From positions 11,216,869 through 11,280,868 of the forward strand of contig NC_088711.1 in NCBI RefSeq assembly GCF_963576615.1: a stretch of 64,000 nt of DNA, given 5' to 3'. The stretch comes from Watersipora subatra (Eukaryota; Bryozoa; Gymnolaemata; Cheilostomatida; Watersiporidae). The notes below the pieces were generated by a model. That model was given only the letters and a program-made list of their open reading frames with translations. It did not search any database and was not told where the DNA came from. This document shows, in pieces, positions 37,242 to 48,080 of this stretch. Made by a program: the position numbers and the translations under genes. Numbering within the stretch: position 1 is the stretch's first letter; each line of letters begins with the position of its first letter.

Positions 37242-40200
37242 TTAGTCCTCTTTGGATGCATATTTGTTGATATCAAGTGGTTCATCATATTTCATAAACA
37301 CGATATAAGCGTCGAGATCCGTCTCTTTCAAAGCCTCGGTGTCCAGAAGGAAGGCTTGCTTGCGAACCTCATAGTTACTGAGTGGATTCGGAAGGCTCTC
37401 CTTAATTTCCTCTGGTGTAAATGAGAATCTCTTAGCCTGAGCAAGGAAATTAAGTCGAGACACTGTAAATGTTCTGCTTTCTTTGTTATAGTACATCTGC
37501 GTGACATAGCGCTTGCATAGGAAATGCAGCAGAAAGGGTGTGCAGAAAACGAACAATCCGGTAGCGGTAACCATTGCCATTTTGAAAGCTAAAGACCCAG
37601 TCGCCATCTCAGATAATATCCATGGCTGCAAGCATATGCCTATAGCGCTGCTACTGAGAGAGAAATATTTGGCGATATATACACCTTTGTTAATGCTGCC
37701 GGTGTACACGAGTTGACCTATATCTTCCTTTGACCGTGAACTCTTATCAGAACTGGGCTCAGCTACAAAAGTGCAGTTGAAATCTAAATTCGCAGGGTGA
37801 ACAAAGAAAATAATGGAAAAGCTTTATCGAATCTAAAGTAAAACATAACATATCGGTAGACAAGTTGACAATAAAATTGCAAAACCTATATTACAAGTTA
37901 AAATAGAAATTCCAAACAATCAGATAGAAAAATATTATTAGAGAATAATTCAAACACTACTATTATATGAAATGTTAAAGGTTGACTTGCAACAAAATTC
38001 ACATTACAGTTATTTGGTATCAAAAGATTCACCATGTCTTACTCTGTTGTGTTGTAGGTGCCAAATATGTTGAAACGTGATTACAAGCACTTAAAAGCTC
38101 AAAAACGAAAAGCCGCCGTAGATTGGAATCTCTTTATTTCGATGACGTAACCACGAAATTTGGTTATCGTCTTGTCACGTATGTTATCACATGAAATGAA
38201 AGGCCAATAAAAAGCTCAATATAAAACTTATCGTAGTACTAGTTTATGACAAACACTTCGGGTTTTACCGATGACCCCGTATCAAATATAGATGCTCGCT
38301 ACTTTACAGTTTTGTTTCGGCCTGGTCTAATCGGCAAGTCGTAATCTGATCATGTGACCCAATACTTCGCAAATAATTTCTGCAGCAGTTTTCGATTATC
38401 ACAGGTGACCAACAGGCTCGTCATGATTATCAGACAATGATATGTACTCCTTCGAGGTAAGGTTAAAACGTTAAATGAATTTTTACGGTAAGTTATAAAA
38501 TATCACTGCTAAAAATGACAGCATTACAATGACGATAAAACAGACGCGTAAAACAATAGACATGGTTTTATTGAATGCGTGAAGTATATTTGTGAAACTA
38601 TTTCAACGAATAAGGTTGCATGAAAGTGTAAACAGAAACCATCTCTCACAATTATGTTCCATTTGAGCCGTTTTGGAAAGAGAATCCAAACTACAGCGGT
38701 CTCGTGTGGCTGCGATTAACTGTTCGTTTTTGAGCTTTTAAGAGCTTGTAATCACATTTCCACATATTTTGCACCTACAACACAGCAGAGTAAGACAAGG
38801 TAAATCTTTTCATATCAAATAACTGTAATGTGAATTTTGTTGCAAGTCAACCTTTAAGTACATATAGATTAAAAGTTATAAAAGATGAATATATGTAATT
38901 AGCCTATAAGAGCGGCTTGAGCTCAACAATTTGAGCTCATATAAGGGTTATGGGAAACTTTAGCAATGCTGATATCTAAGTTGAAAGACAAGTACTATTA
39001 TCATAAAAGTATTACATAACACTTAAATGAATGCTTATGAATATGCAGAGTCAACTGAGTTAATTGGTATCTGATGTTCTAGTCTAAACTAACAATATTA
39101 TTGACAGAGATCATCGTAACCGTTTGCACCTAAATAGCTGTGTTTAAACAATGCAGGTTTACCACTTACCAATGTGAATGTGCCTGCTAGTCTCGGTAAA
39201 TACTGCATTTTCACATTTATGGACCGATTTCAACAAAACTTCACACGATGACATGGTGGGCTTTATTAATGTAGATGATAGCTAATCGCTTGTTATATAA
39301 CGCTTGCTATATAATGCTTGCTATGTAATGCTTGCTATATAACACTTGTTATATAACACTTGCTATATAACGCTTGCTATATAATGCTTGTTATATAACG
39401 CTTGCTATATAACAGAAGTTTAGTAAATGCTAAAAGCTTGTTATTAGATTCGCTCGTAAATTATCTAATTAGTGTCGATTGCATTTTGTAGAAAGCAGAG
39501 CTCAGAAGAAACCTGCAACTTTGTGGGTTTGTTTGAAGCTCAACGATTGCCAGTGATTGCTAAAGCATATCACCAGCCAACTAAGAGTATGCCAGAGGAA
39601 TACAGGCTGAAGATCTGAAAGCAATCTTGTTTTCAAGATTGAAAACAAGATTGATGCTGCAGTAATAACACTGAAACGGTCTTATTACTACAGCATCTTA
39701 CATAGCATTTTAAAAATGAATTTATTTACAATCAAGAAAAATGAAGGTGAGGTTCCTTTGAATTGTCTGTCAAACAATTTCTTACAATTACGCAATAATT
39801 CATAACAATAATAATAATTCAAAACTCCTATAAATGGTAGACTATCAGATTAAATCAAACTTTTCTATTCTTTCAAAATCTTACCTAGATGACTTCAGTC
39901 CTCACAAATGTACTTCTTATAGACTGTCCAATAATAAAACCTTATTTCTACGCAATAATATGTATTGAAATGTGTTTCAGAATCTCAAAAGCTACTATGA
40001 TGTAGAATCCAACTGTTTGGGAGCTTTGCACGCAACAACAAATTGAATTCCTAAACTTTAAAAAATCAGCGGTAGTGAAATAAATCCTTATTTTATAAAT
40101 ATTAATTTAAATATTTTTGTCGTTAAAAATGACACAAAGCAGTAAATATCTTTGGAGCCAAGCTGTTGGCAGAGAAGCCAACGACTTATTGGCAATCGCT

Positions 40201-40522
40201 CCAGAATAATATAATCTACTGACCAAATATATCAAATATAGATACCGTATCAATCATAAACATTCTGGCGCCGCTTAAATCAAAAAATTGGATCAAATTT
40301 TTGTTGTTATAAAACAGAAAATTTTCCATTGCCAAAATCTTCCACAAACTAATGAAAAATCATATTTTTAAAGAATATTCGCTGTAAATTCTCACCTTTT
40401 TGTAATTCTAAAGCAGATTGAGAGAAATTTGCAGGTACCATACTTCCATAACGCCCAATGTTTAAGTTATTCGATTTTTTGCATCCGCAAAAGCTACTGA
40501 GCGACTTGTTTTTTCCCAGTTC
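37242..40522 (-). CDS. TMEM70: TMEM70-like mitochondrial ATP synthase assembly protein, 5' end unresolved
   Basis: TMEM70 is an inner mitochondrial membrane protein needed to assemble the ATP synthase c-ring. Two exons are secure: 40396-40522 (127 nt) and 37242-37762 (521 nt), joined in phase 1 with GTGAG donor and TTTTGTAG acceptor. The second exon reads SKEDIGQLVYTGSINKGVY, then two hydrophobic segments (YFSLSSSAIGICLQPWI; ATGLFVFCTPFLLHFL) and RYVTQMYYN, matching the family's order of (D/E)DGxL(I/V)YTG, two membrane spans, TPxLLHF and KxYVxxxY. The C-terminus is acidic and hydrophilic. The N-terminal targeting part is uncertain: either an exon at about 41762-41866 supplies it with a further exon upstream, or translation starts at the in-frame ATG at 40546, reading MLICTILQELGK without splicing. 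The 2.6-kb intron holds a TTAA-flanked transposon (37979-38853). Confidence 0.75.
37979..38853. mobile_element. TTAA-flanked long-TIR element, copy 2
   Basis: Almost the same length (875 against 876 bp) and colinear with copy 1, same orientation, with scattered substitutions and small indels. TTAA at 37975-37978 and 38854-38857. It lies in the TMEM70-like intron. Confidence 0.87.
39287..39412. repeat. Nine tandem copies of a 14-bp unit
   Basis: Unit CGCTTGCTATATAA with C/T and A/G variants, nine units in exact 14-bp register (126 bp). In the TMEM70-like intron. Confidence 0.92.
39621..39696. repeat. Two adjacent hairpins
   Basis: The first is CAATCTTGTTTTC with its complement 6 nt away; the second pairs GATGCTGCAGTAATAA with TTATTACTACAGCATC around a 13-nt loop. 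No gene is apparent. Confidence 0.75.
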
Positions 40523-41761
40523 CTGTAAAATTGTACAAATAAGCAATGATTTTAACAGATATACAAAATCATCATAAAGTAGATTTGCATTTAAAAATAC
40601 TCAGCTTTCTCTGCCACAAAGAGTTATAATGACACTTCACAGCCTGCAAAGAAACAATTTTTTGCAAAGTTTGCACGTCCTTCAAATTTGTAAAAGTATG
40701 CTTAGTTCAAACATTTTCTATAAAAAACTTGAAGGCTGCGCTATCAAAAGAAACAAACCCTATTTATAGACTTGACTAATGTCATGAAATGATCCTACTT
40801 AACCGCCTACTAAGCCCGTGTGGTGTAGTACGGCTTGCAGGCACAGGGGTTGCGTATGGCCAAAAGCCCGGTGGCACGGCTTCAGTAGATTTCGTAGCAA
40901 AAGTTTCTGATTACTGGATAATTAATTAATTAGCCGATCATATTTGCAATTAAACAAAAGAAAACAATCATCTACCCGCATTCAGCCAATAGAAATTATG
41001 TTTACAGCCCACCCTTAACTTAGTTTCGCTTTGCAAAAACTATTTTTCATCGCGATTTCTCCTTCAAAATTATCAGCCGTGTCAGACGCATTTCAGCTAC
41101 ATAAGTTTCATTAATGTTAGATCAAAGGAATTTTGATGATCATCTGTTAAAAATTTATACTACAGAGAGATTATTTAATTTTTAGCAGTGAAAATGCCAT
41201 AACTATAATAATAATGTTAACTCAACCGACTTGGAATATGTTCAGGGTAGCAACGAAAAGGCCCGAGAAAGGGTCCGAACTCAATCTGCAACACACTTGT
41301 AGTCCTTCTTATGACACCAGCTGATGTAGAGTCTTGTGCTGATTAAGTTGGTTTCAAAATACTTTGATAGACCTTGTGGCTCAATGTTACCACAATTTAA
41401 ATGCGCCTTGTCAAATATTAGGTTTTACCGAATATTTAATTATGTCCCGGTGAAAAATTACTTTATTAGTGAACAAATTAAGGATATGTCAGAGTGATGA
41501 ATATAATGTAATACCATGTAAAGCTCAACTACCTTTCTGATATCTATAATAAGAAACCGGTTTTCTAGGCACAAGCAAATCACAACTAGTATCACAACTA
41601 GTATCACATCTGTACCTGATTGAGAAATCGCAGACTTCTCCTGGTCAAATAGGATATACGCTTAGTCCACATCTCAATAACAAGCCGTGATCAATCTATA
41701 AAATAGCAAACAAAGTTGAAGATTCTAGAAAACTGCAAACTGATAGTAGGCCTGGGTTTAC

Positions 41762-41866
41762 CTGAACCAATGTAATATGCTTTGAATACCCTAAAGATTT
41801 CAGAAACAAATTGGAGTTGCCTATGCTTAGTGGAAATTTGTTCAGTTTTAGATTCAAATAAAATAG
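41762..41866 (-). CDS. Candidate upstream coding exon of the TMEM70-like gene
   Basis: A 105-nt open segment in phase 0 at both ends (acceptor GGCTAG, donor CAG|GTAAAC) that would join in frame to the exon at 40522. It encodes KLNKFPLSIGNSNLFLK, SLGYSKHITLVQ and similar basic, hydrophobic sequence, compatible with a mitochondrial leader. It has no ATG, so a further exon would be needed. Supported only by phase and splice signals. Confidence 0.3.
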
Positions 41867-41928
41867 CTAGCCTAGAAGAATAAATATTTCCACGCCGATG
41901 AACGGTTTGTACAAGTACTGAGTAATGC

Positions 41929-41950
41929 GCGCGCGCGCGCACACACACAC
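41929..41950. repeat. GC/AC dinucleotide microsatellite
   Basis: A run of GC followed by a run of AC, 22 bp in all. Confidence 0.85.
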
Positions 41951-43293
41951 GATCGCAAGTAATGATGCCCGCTATAAGAGACAACACCTAACTAAATGAC
42001 TTTAGCACCTCATTTTTTTGAAATCTAACAAACACAGGTTGTTTACCACGTACCTGTGGATTGAGGAATTGAACTTTATTTATGCGAGTGACTTACTGCT
42101 ATTGCAAATATTTGGCTGCTCATATAGACACTATTGCTCTCGCAGGAACCCCTGCTGTTGCAGGAATCACTGTTTTTTCAGAAACTACTGTTTTCACTGC
42201 AACTAGATGCTCCTACAGGTATCGGAGTAAATAACTTAAGGTTGCCAAGGAGCAGGATTCTCACTAAAACCTGCTTGTCAGATCAGCTTGTATCCCCTCT
42301 GTCATTTTTTCCACCTGCGCATTTACAATACTCACACACCCGCACACACGAACTCACAACACACTACTGTGTTACTTAGCATAACTTGGCTTATTCTAAA
42401 AATAAACTAAATGCCAAGTTGCTGCTTCTAATGCTTGCCTTCTTTAGCCTTACTAATGGCACCAGATAAGCTAAAAGAGTGAGATACTGATGCGAACATA
42501 TATAATTACTAGAATGAACTAGACTTTGTCGATTTGGAAAGTAGCGATACATCAATTGACCCAAAGGTTTTGATGTTGTAAGCTTTGGTAAGATTCAATG
42601 GATTTTTTTAAATAGCTGATTTTTGATAGCATGAGTTTGCAGAAAACAACTAATTAAATTACGTAGCAATAAGACAAAAGAAGCTGGAACAATGTTGCTT
42701 TCCTGAAGTCGGTTTGAACCCATTCAGTTACTCCTTGAAAACTTCAAAAATAGTCTTGACTCATTGAGTAGGTTGAGCAGCTGATTACAGCCCAAGAACC
42801 TACTCAACAAGGCATAATCTCCTACTTACTAGAGAGATGAGGAGTTATGCTTCCATTAGTTATAGTATGGAAGTGCAACTCTTATGAGCGTTAACACAGT
42901 TTTGAAATGATACTACACAGAGATGGTTAGAAAAAGTGCACTGCGTGCTAAATCTAGTTACTCAACATTGATTATGTCAGTGTGAAAAGCAAGTGAATAG
43001 CTAAACGCTGTGTAAAGTATATAAAGAATTTAGATATTCAGTAAAATAGTCAAACTGCTACAGAAGCTCAAGCCCTGTAGCCACCACGCTTGAAAATTGA
43101 TTTTAATAGCACAACCAAATCAGAGAGACATGATCTGCTCCAAGGCAAAACTTTTAGTCAAATAAATATGACCAAACATGCCAAAAACTTTGACTACTGT
43201 AAGAAATTCACATCAAACCTCAGAGGTAGCTACTTTCGAGCAAGTAGTGACTTGTTTGTGAATGATATGATCATTTATGTGATTATGCAGCCT

Positions 43294-43811
43294 CTATTTA
43301 AGACTTGAAACATCGATGTCTAAGATATCGAGAGGTTGCATATTGTAGCTTTTGCTACGGTATATATATGACCGAGTATTGTCTCCTGAAATCCATGATT
43401 TATCTTTAGTAGTTGGTAATTTAAGTAGCTTAGCTATAGCTGAGAATCGTTCATCTTTTTTGAGCATCTGCATTTCACGGTGCCTGCTAATAACAAGCAA
43501 GTCTGAGTGTGCCAAAATATAAATAGCCAGCCAGTAAATTCAAACTCCTATTAATACAGAGAAAACAAATAACTAACAGAAACGTGTCACTAATTGAAAT
43601 AAAAATGACAAGACCAATCCTTTAAAATTAGGAACATTGACTGGAGAGCTTTCTGCACCACTATTAGACTCAATCAAGCCACGTAGCAGCAAATCATAAT
43701 CTTAGTCATTTCCCTCCTTTTCCCTTTGCGTTCCAAACTGCCTGGGTGGCTTACAGATGCATAAGATGTATGGAATCACTGGTATCTTGCGTTGTATGAA
43801 GTTCATGAGCC
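43294..43811 (-). CDS. Possible last two exons of an unidentified gene
   Basis: Exon 43294-43483 (190 nt, ends in a stop) follows acceptor TTGTTATTAGCAG and encodes HREMQMLKKDERFSAIAKLL, later YIYRSKSYNMQPLDILDID. Exon 43755-43811 (57 nt) has acceptor AATATAG and donor GTAAGC and is phase-compatible (2 to 2), giving AHELHTTQDTSDSIHLM before it. The mix of charged and hydrophobic residues looks protein-like, but I do not recognise a family, and no further upstream exon was found before the hAT element at 44050. It may be a host gene cut off by that insertion, or chance. Confidence 0.35.
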
Positions 43812-44351
43812 CTATATTGTAGTTGATTTGGTTAGATGCATGTTGAAAACTGGTGATGGGTGTGATTATGTAAAGCTGTTTACATTCTCATACAGCTAAA
43901 GGCCTTGTGCACAGGTAGGCACAAAAGTCGGAGAGTTGGCTTAATAGAGTGGATAATCAATTGCAACAGCTTTGTCCCCTCCTTCATTCAAAGCCATTGG
44001 TGAATAATAGAGCTCTGTCAGTCTAACACCATATAATTGTACTATAATTCAGTGGTCCCCAACCTTCTTCTAACTGTGGACTAGTCAACACTTGACAATT
44101 TCACAGCAGACCAGGGGGCTGAAATAATAATAATAAACATGAATTAACTGTGTACTCATAGAACTTTATTAGCACATTGCTCCAGCATTACAATGCTATT
44201 ATACTATTCGGAAGTAATAACTTTATTAACACATTGCTCCAACAGTATAACATATTATAACATCAAAAACTGTTCGTAACGCTAAATTAATGGGAGCCCC
44301 GAAGTGTGTTGCTTATGTCTAGTCTACTCATTTGCTTTGTTTTGGTGACTG

Positions 44352-45800
44352 TCACTGCAGAAAACACCACTTGACACAGATGGATGTTGGAAATGGCAAC
44401 AGGGTTTTCAGCTCTGTGTTAGCGATCTCTGAGTATTCTGTCATGACTTTAATCCAGAACACCAGCAGTGTTGTTGTCTCAAACACTGTTTTAAGGCCGC
44501 CGTCATTTGCATTTTTCAGCAGTTGGTCTTTTTCTTGTTCAGACATGCTGGATTCAGCCGGTTTGTTGACAAATGGGTCACGTATTCATTATTTGGCCAT
44601 TCAAGGGTCAATTGAACTTGGGAAGTAGCTCCTTTAGCAGCAAAGTAATGTGATGGCGCACCAGCTTGGTGAGTGAGTGTGCAGGTTCCGTCTCACACAA
44701 AATCCCCCTAATGTTTGAAACATGTCCAATATGCCTCTGTTCACGCATTGTCCTCACAAAGACAGTTTAACTTTAAATGCAGCTACTTTATCTGCCAACG
44801 TAAATATAGTTATTATTTTCCCTTGGAGTGGCAGGTTAAGTCCATTGCTAAATAATTCCTCGTCACTGAAATGTGCTGTCAGTGGAGACTTCTTTTCTGA
44901 GAGAAATCTTTGCAGCTGCTCTCGTAGTTCAAACACTCTGGCCAGTGAATTCCTACAAGATAATCATCTTATCTCTATGTATAAGAGGAGTTTGCGCTCT
45001 GAATCCATCTTCTCACAAAGATGCTTAAACAAACGCGAGCTAAGTTGTGTTTTGATGTGGTTAATAACTTTAACGATATTATTTATTACGCTGTTTAATT
45101 CCAGTAGAATGTTTTGACTTGCAAGCATTTCTCTGTGGATGATACAATGCGTGTGGATTCACACTCAGGTACAACCTCCTTAATCTGAGCAGTTAATTCA
45201 GACAGCCATCTAGTCATAGCAGCAGCGCCATCAGTACATATGCTGACACAACAGGACCATTTCAGTTTTCCTCTTATGTAACCATCCAGCAATTTGAAGT
45301 CTTGCGGCTGTGGTTTGCAATGATAGTGCACATAATAAATCCTCATGCACATCCTCCTAATAAATATTTTGCACATAAACAAGCAGTAGTGCATTACTGT
45401 CAAAATGTGAAAAGTCATCACCCTGAAGTGTGTACCTCGGTGATTTATCATTTCTTTCTAACAACTGTGTTTCAATGTCTTCCGCTATTTGCTCAATGTG
45501 CCGAGTCACTGCCTTAGCCGACAGTGGAACCTGTGATATCTTTTTAACGGCATTCCCTCCCAACAACTCATAGCAAATGCCTTTGGTGGAGGGCAACATC
45601 AGTTCTTCAACCATAGTAAATGGCTTTTTAGCCTTAGCAATGTGATTCGCCACTAAATATGACGCTCTCAGTGCATTATCATTTACTGATGTGGAGGCCC
45701 TCAGCAATTTCTTCTGTCCTTTGTGTTCATGTAGGACAGAACTACCCTGCACAATTATCCTTTGTAATTTGCACTTATACTTAAAGAATAGAGAAAGCAT
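44352..45800 (-). pseudogene. hAT transposase, ZBED5/FAM200-like, degraded
   Basis: Reading from 45800 downward: KGQKKLLRASTSVNDNALRA, SYLVANHIAKAKKPFTMVEE, LLGGNAVKKISQVPLSAKAV, IAEDIETQLLERNDKSPRY; then LLDGYIRGKLKWSCCVSICT with DGAAAMTRWLSEL; then VFELREQLQRFLSEKKSPLT and HFSDEELFSNGL; and finally ANDGGLKTVFETTTLLVFWI with TELKTLLPFPTSICVKW, the hAT dimerisation region. These are the conserved blocks of ZBED5/FAM200/SCAND3-type transposases in correct order. The blocks sit in different frames with stops between them, and the BED finger is absent, cut off where the TTAA element inserted. Confidence 0.85.
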
Positions 45801-47025
45801 AATATTTTTATGCTTTATTATTTATCTTGAGGTGTTGACTGATGTTCTAAAAAAAGAATCAAGAAGATTGACCAACCAGAAGCTGAGATATAGCCAGCCA
45901 AACACAGGTCTACCAAAAAACATAAGTGTTTTGGTAGTCATCAGTATATGACGTATGAAATCGACTTGTGTGCCATTGGTCAAGTAAGCCAACTAATGCG
46001 CTCTCCTTTAACAATCACGGCGTTTTAATTGGTTTAATCCCTGGAAGTATAGAACAATCAAATTGGGCCTAACAATCATTGCTCTGAGAATTCTGAACCA
46101 GTCCCTCTGACGTGTAGATTAGTTTTAGAATAAACTAATTACACGCATCTATTATTTCGCAACTTTCTGCTATCACTTTCTACAAATTATATTAGTTACA
46201 TCATTTATTCTATACGCAGTTATATTATTATTTTGTATAATATGCATTATGATTATAATATTAATCATAAAAAATAATCATAGATAAGATAATAGATCAA
46301 TAGAAAAATCAAATCAAAAGTTATCGTTTTCTTTTTTACAGCAAGAGCAGCACGGTCAAGTTATTCTTTTTAAGATTATGGCTGTAGCGAACTTACAGTC
46401 TGTTAATAGTGACGATAATCATGAAAATCAACTAAATGCTGCAGTAGATACACAATAGAAAAATGATGACTGAACAAAAATTCACATTCTCATTTCTTAG
46501 TCTAAACGACTTGCAATCGACTTGCAATCGCGGATGTCGCATATAGACTATACACGCGCCGTTCGTTGAACAGAGGATCTTCAGAGCATATCTGTGGAGA
46601 TCGAGTTAAAATTTGAAGCACAATAGTTAAAATATGCTCTTCTGTTTTGACAAATCACGGCGAGGGGTTGTGGGCAAATGCCTTTACCACACAATGTTTG
46701 CTTGATTTTCCTGAGAAACCAGAGCTAGTCTGTAAATTATTTACTATCGCGAGAAGCTTTTCACATCTCGTAGCCAAAACAATCATTATACGTAACGGCG
46801 GTAAGGGTGGACAACTCCGGCACGTGAACATTAAGTCGATTTTATACGTCACAGTTTTCGGGATTTTCGAAGGGTTTTCCTCTGATTCTTTATTAGGTAG
46901 ACCTGTGTTTGGCTGGCTATATCTCAGCTTCTAGTGGGTCAATCTCCTTGATTCCTTTTTTAGAACATCAGTCAACACCTCAAGATAACTAATAAAGCAT
47001 AATAATATTATGCTTTCTCTATTCT
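45785..47025. mobile_element. TTAA-flanked foldback element nested in the hAT
   Basis: Inverted ends of about 130 bp begin AGAATAGAGAAAGCATAATA and continue through TTATCTTGAGGTGTTGACTG and GCTGAGATATAGCCAGCCAA. TTAA lies at 45781-45784 and 47026-47029. The interior has no transposase. Confidence 0.88.
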
Positions 47026-47930
47026 TTAATATTTTCTTCTCCTACAGTCTGTAGATAAAGTAGTGAGTCTCCTTTATTATCATCCAAGACTTAGATAATA
47101 AGTAAAACAAAAATAACTCATTAATTCTTGTGCAGCCCGGTACTGATTGATTCAGTGATTGATTCACAGATCAGTATCTGTCTGTGGCCTGAGGTTGAAG
47201 AACACTGCTATAATTGATGTCAGTGCTAGTTAGATGCTGAATAGAAAGACTGATGCAGTGCACCAACAGTTCACCTGCAGTATTAGGCCTGTTTAGGCTA
47301 TCCGCAATCTCTATTTCACCAATCAGTTCCATAGTAGGCCTACTTAAATCTTTGTACGTGTCTCAGTATCTTAAACTTGATTTGTTTTTGGCTAGAACAA
47401 TAGCATACTGAAACAGCTATACTTTGCTTACCAGTTTGTAATCTCCAAGGCAGGCAACAAGTTTGCCGAATGAAATTTTGCATCCATTTTACACGAAGAA
47501 TAAATAAAAAAAATAAATCACTCCGTGATGATTATATTACTCTCAAATTTAATTCTAATAAGAAAAAGAAGAAAAGAGCAATGGCGTCAGCCAGCAAGTG
47601 ATTGGTGTCTGAGCATTCCTGGGACGGCTGAGCCGAGCCGCCACAGGGGCTGGGGCGGGCGGCTGAGCCGCCCAACATTTTTAGTGATTTTCGGCGGCTA
47701 GGTACTAAGAATTTTAGTCTAAGCTCATCTACTTGGAATTTCCAACAACTAATTTACTAGCAACTAGTGTTATCTATTGTCTCCGTGGTGAACTCGCCAA
47801 ATGAGTGATCTTGTGAGACTTTGTTTGTTAAGACTTGGAAACTGAACTTTATTGCTTATAGTGGGAGTGTGAAGAAGACCCCCAAACTTGCATTTTCCTT
47901 ATCATAACATAAAATAACCGAATCAAAACA

Positions 47931-48080
47931 TTGATGAGGAGCAGTATGGGGCAGGCTCGTCTAAATAATCTTCTAATATTACACATAAATAAAGATGTTG
48001 AAATAGATACAGAATCAGTTGTAAAAGATTTCTGCCATGGACACATTGACAAAACAAAAGCTATTGCAATAAAGAAGTAA
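47931..48080 (+). pseudogene. C-terminus of a second hAT (TTF/ZMYM-type) transposase
   Basis: A 49-codon frame ending in TAA reads RSSMGQARLNNLLILHINKD then VEIDTESVVKDFCHGH, matching the extreme C-terminal hAT dimerisation block (MGQxRLNxLxLLxIxxxI...D). The rest of the enzyme was not found upstream; the orientation is opposite to the hAT at 44050-47207. No inverted ends could be assigned. Confidence 0.65.

Larger units (their letters stand above)
44050..47207 (-). mobile_element. 3.2-kb hAT transposon with CTATAATT duplication
   Basis: Ends CAGTGGTCCCCAACCTTCTT and, opposite strand, CAGTGTTCTTCAACCTCAGG. The 8-bp duplication CTATAATT is perfect (44042-44049; 47208-47215). It carries a degraded transposase on the minus strand (44352-45800) and a nested foldback element (45785-47025). 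Confidence 0.9.

Noticed and set aside
40810-40890. tRNA or SINE-like sequence (GTGGTGTAGTACGG)
   Set aside because: Does not fold as a cloverleaf by eye and lacks a proper B box.
41691-41987. 98-codon minus-strand frame starting MLSLIAGIITCDRV
   Set aside because: Runs through the GC/AC microsatellite, and its frame is out of phase with the TMEM70 junction.
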